DNA of 36,492 nucleotides. Origin: Strigomonas culicis. Lineage: Eukaryota > Euglenozoa > Kinetoplastea > Trypanosomatida > Trypanosomatidae. Under the pieces are notes generated by a model, which was not told the DNA's origin, searched no databases, and saw only the letters and a program-made list of their open reading frames with translations. Made by a program: the position numbers and the translations under genes. This document shows positions 18,578-28,826 of the stretch, in pieces (the stretch's first letter is position 1; every line of letters begins with the position of its first letter). The stretch is from positions 1 through 36,492 of the forward strand of contig AUXH01000133.1 of assembly GCA_000482145.1 (NCBI GenBank). Reading direction: 5' to 3'.

Positions 18578-21500
18578 ATGCACTGGGGTAATACAGGTGC
18601 AGGCAAGGGCAAGGCACCGCCGGCAGCGGCCGCCAGCGGCGCGACCAACGCGGGCACCGCGTGGGCGACGAGCGCGAAAACTAGCAATCCGTTCCAGGCC
18701 TCCACGACACTCGGCCGGAAAGAGAAGAACAGCAACGCCAACAACTCGGAGGGCACCTTCGTGGTGCCGACCAGCAGCACGGCGACCCCCACGCCGCCGG
18801 CCGCCTCGGGCCTCACGGCGACGAGCACCAAAACGAACAACACGAGCAGCGTGACCGGCGCGGGGCGCGCGCCGAGCTTCGGCCCGCCGCTCGCCAGCTA
18901 CCCCCGCGGCGGCGGGGTGCCGCCCAGCACGAGCCCCGGCGCCGGCGTGGCCGCCGCGGGGGGGCTGCCCGGCGGCGGCGGCGGCGCGCGCGCGAAGGGC
19001 GAAGCGAAGGGCGGCGCGGCCAACGCGGCGGTGCACATGATGAACGCGAACCTCAACAACACCTTTCTGAACACGAACCCGAGCAGCATCAACATCACCG
19101 CGGCCGGCGGGGTCACCTCCGCGGGGAGCGAGCACCAGCCGCAGACGCGCCACGCGGTCGCCCTCACCGGTGCGACAACGGCGGCGGCCAACGCGGCCAA
19201 CGCCTCCGGCGTGTACCTGAGCGGCACCAAGACGAGCTTTACCGCGGTGGCGGACTACGCCGGCGAGGCGGCGGCCGCGGTGGGCCAGGTCACGACGAAC
19301 ACGGGCGGCGCCGCGGGCGACGCGAGTGATGAAGAGGTGGACCGCCTACTGCGCGAGCTGGAGCGCTCGGTGGAGGCGCCGTGCGCGATGGTGGTGATGC
19401 GCGACGCGACCGAGGCGATCGAGGCGCGCGCGCTGACGAACTTCGATCCGATGTACCGCGACGTGTTTCTCGAGCAGCGGCTGCGCGACACATTGGCGGA
19501 GCTGTCGCGCGTGCAGAGCAGCGAGGCCGGGCTGCTGCTCGCCGCGCGCTTCATCGAGGCGCTGCTGCCGGTGCCCTACACGAGCCCGCCGGCCAAGTTC
19601 ACGCGCCTCTGTCGCAGCCTCATTATGCTGATGCAGTGCGGCCGCGAGAAGCCGGCGCGCGAGGCGCAACGGGTCTACCGCCGCATGCTCGAGCTCGACC
19701 AGCAGCAGAGCACGCACGAGCCGCCGCTGAAGCTCTTCGTGTCGAAGGAGCTGAAGGACACCTGCGAGCTGGCGCTCATGCAGCTGCATGGGCGGATGCA
19801 GCAGCAGGCCAAGACGCCCTTCCAGGGGCAGTACCTCTACGTCATGCTGCTCGGCGCGACGACCGCGGAGGCGAGCCCGCGCTACGTGACTGCGCAGCTG
19901 CGCGGGCAGATCGCGCAGCTGGCGACGCTGCTCGCCGGCAACTCAGACCGCCTGCTGCGCGCCGCCGCCTACGAGTGCCTCGTCGCGCTCTACCGCAGCA
20001 CGAGCGACATGCGTCTGAACGAGATTGTGATCGAGAGCCGCCGCGCCTGCGACGAGGCGATGCGGCAGCTCAACATGAGCCAGAGCAACGAGGCGAGCAT
20101 CGTGTCGTCGCTGTCCGCGCTGCGCGCGCTGCTGTGGAGCCGCGGGCTGCACTGCGTCGACAAGCAGTCGCTGCCGCAGCTCTGCGTCCTCGTGACCGAG
20201 CAGATGCGCATCTCCAAGTCGCCCCTCGTGCGCGCGGCCGTGTGCGACCTCATCCCGCTCATCGCGCCGGTCGACATCGCCTCCGCGCCGCGCCGCTCCA
20301 CGTACTGCGCGACCATCATGGAGCCGGTGAAGAACGTGCGCGACGAGCGCGGCAAGGCGCACGAGCTCCACAACGTCGCGCAGTTCATCGAGGGCGTCGG
20401 CTTCGACGTGCTCGACGCGTCCAACAAGACGAACCTGGACTCCATCGTGCACCGCTATGCGTCGCGCGCCGAGACGCAGGAGGCGTGCTGGCACATCCTC
20501 GCGGCGATCTGTAGCTACCGACCGCACCAGCGCCGGCGGCCGACCGGCGCGTCGCTGCCCGGGGGGCAGCCGCTGTCGTCGCCGACCGGCAACTTCAGCG
20601 CGACGAGCAGCCGCTTCGGCTGCAGCGGCACCAGCCCGGTGCTGACGCCGACCGGCGCCAACGGCCCCGTATTCCCCTTCGGCCGCGCGACCGCGTCGCC
20701 GCCGCGCCACCCCGTCCCGCTGCGCTCCGTCGACGACACGGCGGCCGCCGCCGCCGGCGGCGGCACCAGCAGCAAGGAGAGGAGCGGCGGTGGGGTGAAT
20801 AAGGGGCGCAGCGAGGACACCATGAGCACCGGCCACTCCAGCGCCGCCGAGGCCAGCCACGGCGCCAAGACGCTGAGCACGGCGACGCCGCTCAGCCGGG
20901 CGGTGACGAACCCCTCACACAGCCGCTCCGCCTCCGCCGAGGCAAACCTGTCCAGGGAGGAGCCCCTCGACGCGGCGCATGCGGCCGTGGCCTTGCCACC
21001 CGCGGTGGTGGAGCTCGTCCGGCGCTGCGTCGTCTATCTCGAGGGCGCGGCGCTGACCGCAAAGCTCGTCGAGTACGTCGAGAGCGTGCGGCTGGCGGTG
21101 CCGGCACTTCGCGCGGACATCGAGAAGGCGCTCGACCACCTCGTGGATCTGACGCTCCGCAAACCGGAGGAGGCGCTGGCGACGGCGGAGAAGCCGTCGT
21201 CGTCCCACGTGACGCGCTACGGCGGCGGCGGCGGCGGCGGCGGCAGCGGCAGCAGCGCCTTCAACAACACGAACCACCAGGAGATGCCGCTGGTGGGGGC
21301 GTCGCCGACCGCCCCGACGGTGGGCGCGCTGCCGACGAACCTGAGCGCGCAGAGCCCCGTCATGAGCCTCATCACGCAGTACTTCAAACCGGCGGAGTTG
21401 CCGGCCGTCTCCGACACGCCCGGCTCCGCGTACGGCAGCCCGACCGGCAACGCCGTGGGGCAGCAGCCGCCGGCGCCGCCGGTGAAGAGCGACCTGCGGG

Positions 21501-24500
21501 TCGCGCTCAGCGTGTTCGCGCGCAGCCCGGTCACGACGGTGCAGCAGCTGGAGGAGCTGAAGGGGCTCGTGATGCCGTACCAGCGCCACGAGGACGCGGA
21601 GGTGCGGCTGCAGAGCAGCGAGACGGTGATCACGTGCCTCTCGCAGTGGGTGCGCTACGCGAAGGACAACAAGACGTCCACCTACAGCACCCGCGTCACC
21701 GAGGTGCTCGAGTCCTACGTGCGGAACGCGCAGCTGGAGGTGGACCCGGTCTGCCAGCTGAACGTCATCTCGCTGCTGACCGCCGCAGCGAACCTGCGCC
21801 CCTTCCTCTCCGAGCAGCGCATTCTCTCCGCCCTGCTGAGCTTTCTCGGCGGGTCGCAGCTGGTGCGCGAGCGCATGGTGGAGCTGCTCGTCGCCATCAC
21901 GCAGGAGCCCAAGCCGACCGGCTCCGTGCAGTCTGTGCAGCAGAGTCTCTTCGTGATCATCGAGTCGAGCGTCGTCGTGCTGGAGTACACGAGCGAGACC
22001 CGCACGCTCATCCGCAGCCTCACGGACCTGCAGACCTTCACCCGGCTGTGCGTGCGGCCGCTCAGCAGCCACCTCGGCCGCATCTTCTACGCGCTGCGAA
22101 AGAAGCTGAACGAGGTGAACTCGCCCGACGTCGTGACGCTCTTCGTGCTGCGCACCCTCGAGACGATCCTCAGCGCGCTTGTCCGCAACGAGAAGACGAT
22201 CTTCCAGTACCAGGACGACGTGGCGGAGCTGTACGGCCCGGTGGTGAAGATCCTGAAGGAGACGTCCTCCCCCGCGCTCTGCCACGCGGTCGTCAACGCG
22301 CTCGTCTGGATGAACCGCATGTGCATTGTGCCGGAGCAGGAGAACATCCAGAGCCAGCAGCACCTCGTCTCGGTGCTCACGCACGTCTACACCGGCATGA
22401 ACTCCACCCGCGAGGAGCTGCTGAACATTCTGACGCTCTACGGACAGATCGGCGCGGTCGATCCGTCCGTCAACACGCTCGTGACCGGGACGACCAAGAA
22501 GAAGAACGAGGAGGCGGCGGTGCAGGACGAGGCGGACCTGGAGCTGACGTACGACTACACCGTCATCGTCTACCGCACGCTCAGCCGCATGCTGGACGTG
22601 TCGCTGTCGGAGGTCGTCTGCTCTCAGGCGCTGCGCACGCTCCTGCAGTTTATCCGCTACACGCAGGACCGCAAGGAGCTCGTCGGCGGCGTCCACGCGG
22701 TGCGGGCCGTCGTGCAGGTCGCGAAGAAGAGCACCGACAGCCCCGCGCTGCGCATCGAGGCACTTCACGTGCTGGCGGCCATCACGACCCTCCGCCACGA
22801 GCGCATCGCGCGGCTCGTGCTGCCGGAGATCGTCGTGCTGCTGGAGCAGCTCTGGGCGCCGTCCGACCACGCGCTCTTCCGCTGCGTGCTCGAGGTGGTG
22901 AGCTCGCTCAAGCCTGGCAAGCTGTCCGGCAAGGAGCAGTCCGAGTCCTGGGCGTGGCTGTACCCCCGCCTGGCCGACGTGGCGCTGCAGGACCACACGG
23001 AGTCGCGCGAGTTTTCGCTGCGCGTCGTGGAGATCGTCCTCAACGCGAGCTACATCCCGCCGCACTGCATCCCCATCGTCTTCCCCATGCTCATCCAGTT
23101 CGTGCAGCAGTCAGAGCAGCTTGTGGAGGTGCGCGGGCAGTCCCTCTGCGCCGCGGTCCACATTGTGTGCGAGCTCAAGGCGGTGCAGTACTTCTCCACG
23201 CTGCTGCACAGCATCAGCACCCTCACGCGGCACTGCAACCTCAACGAGGATCTCGGCGCGCGGCTGTCGACGCCGGGCGTGCGGGAGTCGCTCAAGGTGC
23301 TCGCCGCGCTGCACCCCAGCGGCCGCGCCGTCATCAAGGACCTGCGCGACTGCCTCACGAGCTCCTACGAGCGCAACGCGTCCGTCTACGCCGTCTCGAG
23401 CACGCTGCTGCCGCAGCGCAGCTCGTCCTTCACCAGCAGCGGCGGCGGCACCGGCACGAACTATATGCACAGCGTCTCCCCGGAGGACCTGCCGGACGAG
23501 GAGGGGACCGCGGCCGCGGCGCAGAACGCGCTGCCGGCCGTCCCCGCCGGCTCCCCGCAGGAGATCGCGCTTCTGATGAAGCACATCGAGTGGGGCCTGC
23601 GCGTGAAGGAAGATAAGTTGCGCGAGTGGTTTGCGGAGCTGCAGAAGCTCATCATCCTCGTGTCGCCCAACCCCGCCTTCCGCATGATGGTGGACCTCTT
23701 CGATAAGCATGAGCCCCTGCGGCGGGAACTCTTCCACCCGTCCTTCAAGTCGCTCTACGAGACGCTGACAGCGGAACAGATGAAGCGCGTGAACGACGTG
23801 CTGACGCTCGTGCTCAACTGCAACGACAGCGAGCTGTCCGGCAAGTGCCTCACCCTCGCGGACTACCTCGACCACAACCAGCCCAACATCAAGCCCGAGG
23901 TCGCGAAGCAGCTGCGCTCGCTCGACCACCGCGTCTACGCGGCGGACAACGACTCCATGCTATACAGCATGAACTCCGCGAACAGCAGCCATTTTTCCTT
24001 CCTCACCCCGGGCGAGGAGTGGACCGGGTCGCACCACGCGCCGCCGCGGCCGACGCAGCCGCAGCCGCCGACGCTGCCCGGCAACGAGGCGGAGGCGAAT
24101 GCCGCGCCCATCGTCGTCCCGGCCCCGGCGCCCACCGCCGCCGCGGCAGCGACGAGCAGCAAAGCGAACCAACCCGGCAACAGCACGACAAACGCGGAGC
24201 CGGATGAAAGCGCTTTCGACTTCGACTCCACCGACGCCTCGCTCGTGCAGAAGGGCGAGGGCAGCACGTGGACGCCCTCCGGCAGCCTGGACGCGCCCCC
24301 CGGCAACTTCGGCACCGCCGCCAGCGCCAAGCGGCGCGGCGTCAGCGCCGCGGGGGACGTGAGCGCGACCGCGGGGCCCAGCGCGGCCCACGCGGCCGCC
24401 GCCGCGCCGGTGCTGAGTGTGTCCGTGGTGGGTGAGGGCAGCACCAGCAGCCCCGCCGCGGTGAGCGGCACGACCCCGCCCGCGCACCGCAGCGCCGGCA

Positions 24501-27500
24501 GCAGCCACCAGCTCCTCGCCCAGCTCATGCTGTCCTCACACATCCCGTTCCAGCCCAACGCGCTCTTCTCGACGGAGAACATTGTGAAGGCGGCGGAGCG
24601 CACGAACATGTACGACAAGGCGATCAGCTACATGGAGAACAAGGTGCACGGCGCGCTACAGACGTACCGCTACATCAAGATGCCGAACGAGGTGATCCAG
24701 AAGGTGGTGTGGCCGCTCGCGTGGCTATACAGCCAGCGCGAGATGCACGAGTCGGTGGTCGGGCTCTTTCGCGCGATCCACTACCACGGCGGCGAGGACA
24801 GCGAGGGCTTCGGCTACGAACTGCTGCGGTGGTGGGAGGAGGCACAGTGGGTCTACGCGCGGTCGGTGACGGCCGACACGATACGGCTCGGCACCGCGCC
24901 CAGCATCGTCGACGGCTACGTGCGCACGCTGTGCTTCTGTGGCGAGTGGAACCGCGCGCTGGAGACGGCGAAGGCCGCGTGCTTCCAGTCCATCATGCCG
25001 CCGTCCAGCAGTGTCGCGACGTGCGGCGCCATGGCGGCGTGGCTGCTCGGCAAGTGGGAGGATGTCAGCCCGCTCGCGGAGTGCATCACGGAGCGCAACT
25101 ACGCCTCGACGCGGCTCTTCTACCTGAACAGCTACTGCCTCCACAACGCGCTGCAGGAGAAGTCGCCGGCCGTCTTCGACTCGCTGCGGCAGTCCATCAC
25201 ACAGTCGAAGCTCGCGCTGGAGGACAGCCTGCGCACGCTGCTGCCCATCAGCTACGCGCACGCCTACGAGAACATCGTCATGCTGCAGCACTTCACGGAG
25301 ATGGACGAGGTGATCGACTACTGTCAGTGCCGCACGTCCAAGGCGCGGCGGCAGCTCATGGAGCGCTGGGCGATGCGCTTCAAACTGCTGAAGCGCGACT
25401 CTCTCATGCCGAGCTTCCGCTCGCTCATGCTCCACTCGCTGGTGCTCAACACCTCGGACATGTCGGACACCATCCTGCACTTCTGCCAGACAATGGGCCG
25501 CGACTACCCGCGCCTGACGCACTGGGCCATGTGCTGGCTGCGGCAGGGCACCTTCTCGGAGGAGCGCAGCGGCACCACGAGCGGCGCCAGCGCCGGCGGC
25601 CCCGGCCACAACTCCGCGAGCCACGCGCCGTACGTCATGGTGGGCTACATCACCCACATCTGGGGCCAGGGCCACCACACGGAGGCCATCGCACTCATGG
25701 AGAAGTTCCTTGCCAACCGCGGCAGCGACCTCGTCGAGACGAACGCGGAGTGCTACGGCAGCGCGCAGCTGCAGCTCGGGCGGTGGAAGCAGGATCTGCA
25801 TGCGGACTCCTTCTGGAAGAAGGGGTTCCGCGAGAACGAGCTGGTGCACTTCCACAAGGCAATCCGCTCGTCACCGTCGAGCTACGAGGCGTGGCACAGC
25901 TGGGGCCTCATGAACTACCGCGTCCAGCAGCGCGACCACGACCTGACGACGGGGGAGCAGCACACCTTTGTGGAGGCCGCGCACCAGGGCTTCGTCGCGG
26001 CCATCTGCCGCTGCAAGGACTCGAGCGAGGCGCTGCCCGGCGTCATGCGGTTGCTGCAGCTGTGGGTGATCCACAACGGCGTCTCGCTGCTGAAGGAGAC
26101 GGTCGCGGACAGCATCAGCCGCATCCCGATCGACCACTGGGTGCTGGCGATCCCGCAGCTCATCGGCCACCTCGGCCACGTGAACCATGACGTGCGCGAG
26201 GTAATCAGCATGATCCTGCGCTCGCTCTGCGAGATGCACCCGCAGGCGGTCGTCTTCCCGCTGCTCGTCGTCGTCATGTCGGACGACATGCAGACAAACC
26301 CCAGCCCGCAGCTCGTGCGCAAGCGCGAGCTCGTGCACTCCATCGTTCAGCACTGCCAGAAGCGCATCTGCAACGAGGCGGAGACGGTCGCGAAGCTGCT
26401 TGTCGATGTGTCGGCGATCCCCATCGAGAAGATCCGCGAGAACCTCAGCCAGGTGGCCACCGCGTGGAACCCCAACGCGGAGTACGAGGAGGACACGGAG
26501 GAGGTCGTGTACCGCCTACAGAACACGATGGACATCTTCCAGGCGAACCTGAAGCACCTGCTGTACACGGTCGGCAACATCGGCAAGTACGTGCAGGGCG
26601 TGCTCGAAGACTACCGGCGCGGCGACAAGGAGAAGGCGGCCACGATCGTCGGCCAGCTCGTCGACGAGATCACCAAGCACGTGACAGAGAAGCTCGGCAA
26701 GGAGCCGCAGAAGGCGCTGGAGCCGCTGCTGCGGCTGCGCAACTTGTCCATCTGCGTCTTTGGCGAGTACGACTTTCGACAGCAGGAGTACCCCACGATC
26801 GCGTCCTTCAGCTCGAAGCTGGACGTGATTCCGTCCAAGAAGCGGCCGCGGCGCGTGCAGCTGAACGGGTCCGACGGCTGCCTCTACTCCTACTGCCTCA
26901 AGGGCAACGAGGACATCCGCATGGACGAGCGCGTGATGCAGCTCTTCGGCATGGTGAACGTGCTGCTGAACCAGCACCGCGCGCCGCACAGCGCGCAGAT
27001 CCACCGCTTCCCCGTCATCCCCATCAGCTCGAACGTCGGCCTCCTCGGCTGGGTCGAGAACGCGAACACGATCAACAACACCATCTGCAACTACCGCAAC
27101 ACCATCTCGAACGTGCGCACGCACCACGAGTCGACCATCCTGCGCAACTACGTGTCGTCCTTCGGCCAGTGGGAGAAGCTGAGCATCATCCACCGCACGG
27201 AGGTGCTCGACTTTGTCATGAACAGCCCGGACTGCGAGGCGATCGACATCAGCCGCGCCATGTGGCACCGCGCGAACACGGCCGAGCAGTGGATCGAGCG
27301 CCGCAACGTCTTCACCACCTCGCTGGCGACCATGTCGATGGTCGGCTACGTGCTCGGCCTCGGCGACCGGCACCTCGGCAACATCCTGCTGTCCATGTCG
27401 ACCGGCAAGATCGTGCACATCGACTTTGGCGACAGCTTTGACGTGGGCCGGCTGCGCCACGTCCTGCCGGAGACGATCCCCTTCCGCCTCACCCGCATGC

Positions 27501-27946
27501 TCACCAACGCGATGGAGGTCTTCGGCGTCGACGGCGTCTTCCGCGCGTCGGCCACGAACACGCAGACCATTCTTCAGAAGAACCGCGATAGCATCATGGC
27601 GCTGCTTTCCGCCTTCGTGTACGACCCGATTGTGCAGTACAAGGGCAAGATGAAGAACATGATGGAGAAGAGCCGCTCGCCGCAGGACGTGGCGGAGCGG
27701 ATCCGCAACAAGCTGCGCGGCACGGAGCTCGCCGTGCACGACAGCAGCATCACACCCTTGAACACCACGTCGGAGAGCTGTAAGCGGCCGGATCTGCTCT
27801 TCATGTCGAAGGCCTTCGACGACGACGCCGAGCGCGACCAGACGATGGCGATGGGACCGGAGGAGCAGGTCGGCTATCTCATCCAGGAGGCCGTGCGCAC
27901 GGACAACTACACGACGCTGTACTTCGGCTGGGGCCCCCTGTGGTAA
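18578..27946 (+). CDS. TOR: TOR-family PI3K-related protein kinase, full length
   Basis: 3122 residues in one intact frame; an in-frame TAA at 18560 precedes the ATG. Order: Ala/Gly/Ser/Asn-rich disordered start (about 1-240); HEAT-type helical repeats to about 1800, broken by low-complexity inserts near 650-800 and 870-970; a disordered Pro/Ala/Ser linker (about 1805-1980); FAT domain (about 1985-2500); FRB position (about 2600-2720); kinase domain with Lys2775 in LKGNEDIRMDERVMQLFG, catalytic Asp2930 in GLGDRHLGN, and DFG Asp2949 in HIDFGDSF; activation segment ending in the TOR-typical PFRLTRMLTNAMEV; FATC ending GWGPLW. All catalytic residues are present, so activity is expected. TOR kinases act in TORC1/TORC2 to set growth and stress responses. 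Kinetoplastids carry up to four TOR paralogues. The FRB position lacks the aromatic residues of the rapamycin site and the FATC lacks its usual cysteines, so this may be a divergent paralogue (TOR3- or TOR4-like) rather than TOR1 or TOR2. The paralogue is not settled. Confidence 0.93.
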   Translation: MHWGNTGAGKGKAPPAAAASGATNAGTAWATSAKTSNPFQASTTLGRKEKNSNANNSEGTFVVPTSSTATPTPPAASGLTATSTKTNNTSSVTGAGRAPSFGPPLASYPRGGGVPPSTSPGAGVAAAGGLPGGGGGARAKGEAKGGAANAAVHMMNANLNNTFLNTNPSSINITAAGGVTSAGSEHQPQTRHAVALTGATTAAANAANASGVYLSGTKTSFTAVADYAGEAAAAVGQVTTNTGGAAGDASDEEVDRLLRELERSVEAPCAMVVMRDATEAIEARALTNFDPMYRDVFLEQRLRDTLAELSRVQSSEAGLLLAARFIEALLPVPYTSPPAKFTRLCRSLIMLMQCGREKPAREAQRVYRRMLELDQQQSTHEPPLKLFVSKELKDTCELALMQLHGRMQQQAKTPFQGQYLYVMLLGATTAEASPRYVTAQLRGQIAQLATLLAGNSDRLLRAAAYECLVALYRSTSDMRLNEIVIESRRACDEAMRQLNMSQSNEASIVSSLSALRALLWSRGLHCVDKQSLPQLCVLVTEQMRISKSPLVRAAVCDLIPLIAPVDIASAPRRSTYCATIMEPVKNVRDERGKAHELHNVAQFIEGVGFDVLDASNKTNLDSIVHRYASRAETQEACWHILAAICSYRPHQRRRPTGASLPGGQPLSSPTGNFSATSSRFGCSGTSPVLTPTGANGPVFPFGRATASPPRHPVPLRSVDDTAAAAAGGGTSSKERSGGGVNKGRSEDTMSTGHSSAAEASHGAKTLSTATPLSRAVTNPSHSRSASAEANLSREEPLDAAHAAVALPPAVVELVRRCVVYLEGAALTAKLVEYVESVRLAVPALRADIEKALDHLVDLTLRKPEEALATAEKPSSSHVTRYGGGGGGGGSGSSAFNNTNHQEMPLVGASPTAPTVGALPTNLSAQSPVMSLITQYFKPAELPAVSDTPGSAYGSPTGNAVGQQPPAPPVKSDLRVALSVFARSPVTTVQQLEELKGLVMPYQRHEDAEVRLQSSETVITCLSQWVRYAKDNKTSTYSTRVTEVLESYVRNAQLEVDPVCQLNVISLLTAAANLRPFLSEQRILSALLSFLGGSQLVRERMVELLVAITQEPKPTGSVQSVQQSLFVIIESSVVVLEYTSETRTLIRSLTDLQTFTRLCVRPLSSHLGRIFYALRKKLNEVNSPDVVTLFVLRTLETILSALVRNEKTIFQYQDDVAELYGPVVKILKETSSPALCHAVVNALVWMNRMCIVPEQENIQSQQHLVSVLTHVYTGMNSTREELLNILTLYGQIGAVDPSVNTLVTGTTKKKNEEAAVQDEADLELTYDYTVIVYRTLSRMLDVSLSEVVCSQALRTLLQFIRYTQDRKELVGGVHAVRAVVQVAKKSTDSPALRIEALHVLAAITTLRHERIARLVLPEIVVLLEQLWAPSDHALFRCVLEVVSSLKPGKLSGKEQSESWAWLYPRLADVALQDHTESREFSLRVVEIVLNASYIPPHCIPIVFPMLIQFVQQSEQLVEVRGQSLCAAVHIVCELKAVQYFSTLLHSISTLTRHCNLNEDLGARLSTPGVRESLKVLAALHPSGRAVIKDLRDCLTSSYERNASVYAVSSTLLPQRSSSFTSSGGGTGTNYMHSVSPEDLPDEEGTAAAAQNALPAVPAGSPQEIALLMKHIEWGLRVKEDKLREWFAELQKLIILVSPNPAFRMMVDLFDKHEPLRRELFHPSFKSLYETLTAEQMKRVNDVLTLVLNCNDSELSGKCLTLADYLDHNQPNIKPEVAKQLRSLDHRVYAADNDSMLYSMNSANSSHFSFLTPGEEWTGSHHAPPRPTQPQPPTLPGNEAEANAAPIVVPAPAPTAAAAATSSKANQPGNSTTNAEPDESAFDFDSTDASLVQKGEGSTWTPSGSLDAPPGNFGTAASAKRRGVSAAGDVSATAGPSAAHAAAAAPVLSVSVVGEGSTSSPAAVSGTTPPAHRSAGSSHQLLAQLMLSSHIPFQPNALFSTENIVKAAERTNMYDKAISYMENKVHGALQTYRYIKMPNEVIQKVVWPLAWLYSQREMHESVVGLFRAIHYHGGEDSEGFGYELLRWWEEAQWVYARSVTADTIRLGTAPSIVDGYVRTLCFCGEWNRALETAKAACFQSIMPPSSSVATCGAMAAWLLGKWEDVSPLAECITERNYASTRLFYLNSYCLHNALQEKSPAVFDSLRQSITQSKLALEDSLRTLLPISYAHAYENIVMLQHFTEMDEVIDYCQCRTSKARRQLMERWAMRFKLLKRDSLMPSFRSLMLHSLVLNTSDMSDTILHFCQTMGRDYPRLTHWAMCWLRQGTFSEERSGTTSGASAGGPGHNSASHAPYVMVGYITHIWGQGHHTEAIALMEKFLANRGSDLVETNAECYGSAQLQLGRWKQDLHADSFWKKGFRENELVHFHKAIRSSPSSYEAWHSWGLMNYRVQQRDHDLTTGEQHTFVEAAHQGFVAAICRCKDSSEALPGVMRLLQLWVIHNGVSLLKETVADSISRIPIDHWVLAIPQLIGHLGHVNHDVREVISMILRSLCEMHPQAVVFPLLVVVMSDDMQTNPSPQLVRKRELVHSIVQHCQKRICNEAETVAKLLVDVSAIPIEKIRENLSQVATAWNPNAEYEEDTEEVVYRLQNTMDIFQANLKHLLYTVGNIGKYVQGVLEDYRRGDKEKAATIVGQLVDEITKHVTEKLGKEPQKALEPLLRLRNLSICVFGEYDFRQQEYPTIASFSSKLDVIPSKKRPRRVQLNGSDGCLYSYCLKGNEDIRMDERVMQLFGMVNVLLNQHRAPHSAQIHRFPVIPISSNVGLLGWVENANTINNTICNYRNTISNVRTHHESTILRNYVSSFGQWEKLSIIHRTEVLDFVMNSPDCEAIDISRAMWHRANTAEQWIERRNVFTTSLATMSMVGYVLGLGDRHLGNILLSMSTGKIVHIDFGDSFDVGRLRHVLPETIPFRLTRMLTNAMEVFGVDGVFRASATNTQTILQKNRDSIMALLSAFVYDPIVQYKGKMKNMMEKSRSPQDVAERIRNKLRGTELAVHDSSITPLNTTSESCKRPDLLFMSKAFDDDAERDQTMAMGPEEQVGYLIQEAVRTDNYTTLYFGWGPLW

Positions 27947-28826
27947 GCGTGAAGATGCGTCAGCTGACGCAAACAGAGCGCATTCACCTATGCTGCAAGC
28001 GTTACTTTTTTTACTTATATAGAAATAAAACAAAAGAAAAAAAAAGTGGCTTTTTAATATGCAGTGTGGAAGTGGAAACTAATTACTTACTCTTGATAAA
28101 AATAAAAATAAAAAAACTGACGTTATAATAATAAAAAATAATTACTTGGCTTTACCATAATTCTTTCCCACCAAATATTCCTATATATACATCCAGAATC
28201 AGTAGGGTGAGAGAGAAACAATACTTGCACCAAAATGATTTACTAAAACAATTATCTTTAGAAAGAGAATTTAAAAAAAAAACATATGCAGTGTCTTACA
28301 TTTCATTTCTCTTTTTCTGTTTATTCGGTTTTCCCTTTTTTTTCTTGTATACTTGCCCTTCTTCTGTATTTTAATTCGTGCTCCTTCTTCATATAGACAC
28401 AGACAAAACAATTCTGAGACGCCCAACGCATTAGGCCTTGTTTTCATTGATCTGTTTATTATTGTTTTGATACTCTTTTTTTTTACTTAATGATGTGTGT
28501 ATGTGCGTTTGTATGTTTCATTTGTTGTTGTTGTTTTACTGAGATCGTTTGTGTTCTCTTCTGTTAACTTGTTTTTTTTGCTGGTTGGTGAAATAACTCG
28601 TTAGTGTATAACATTTATATTCATATGTTTGACATGGTTATCAACGCACCATTATTATTATTGCGTGATGTGCAAGCGTATCCGTTAGTAGATGTTGTTG
28701 CTCCACCCCTCTTGTTCGTATAGCAAACATCTCTCTCTCTCTCTCTCTCATGTTTTCTCTGGTGTACATGTGTGTACCAAGCCAAACAAGATAAAACCAA
28801 AAAGAGCATCAGTACAGAACGCACAC
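27947..28826 (+). other. AT-rich spacer between TOR and zuotin genes
   Basis: 880 nt with no supported gene. It contains TOR 3' UTR, A- and T-runs, a GTT repeat near 28522-28534, and the CT-repeat acceptor of the zuotin gene. Confidence 0.75.
28731..28781 (+). promoter_or_regulatory. (CT)9 polypyrimidine tract and spliced-leader acceptor of zuotin gene
   Basis: A (CT)9 repeat (28731-28748) and a further T/C-rich stretch precede AG at 28780-28781, 45 nt before the ATG at 28827. An in-frame ATG at 28692 lies upstream of the tract and would translate the repeat, so it is not chosen. Confidence 0.6.

Noticed and set aside
20915..23065. 716-codon open frame on the minus strand inside the TOR gene
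   Set aside because: It is the antisense shadow of GC-rich coding DNA, full of Arg/Ala/Leu repeats with no domain, and overlaps an unmistakable kinase gene.
21634..23616. 660-codon open frame on the plus strand, other frame, inside the TOR gene
   Set aside because: Arg/Ala-rich out-of-frame reading of the HEAT region; no conserved content.
28692..28826. 45-residue N-terminal extension of zuotin
   Set aside because: Translates the CT repeat that serves as polypyrimidine tract; the ATG at 28827 lies after the acceptor.
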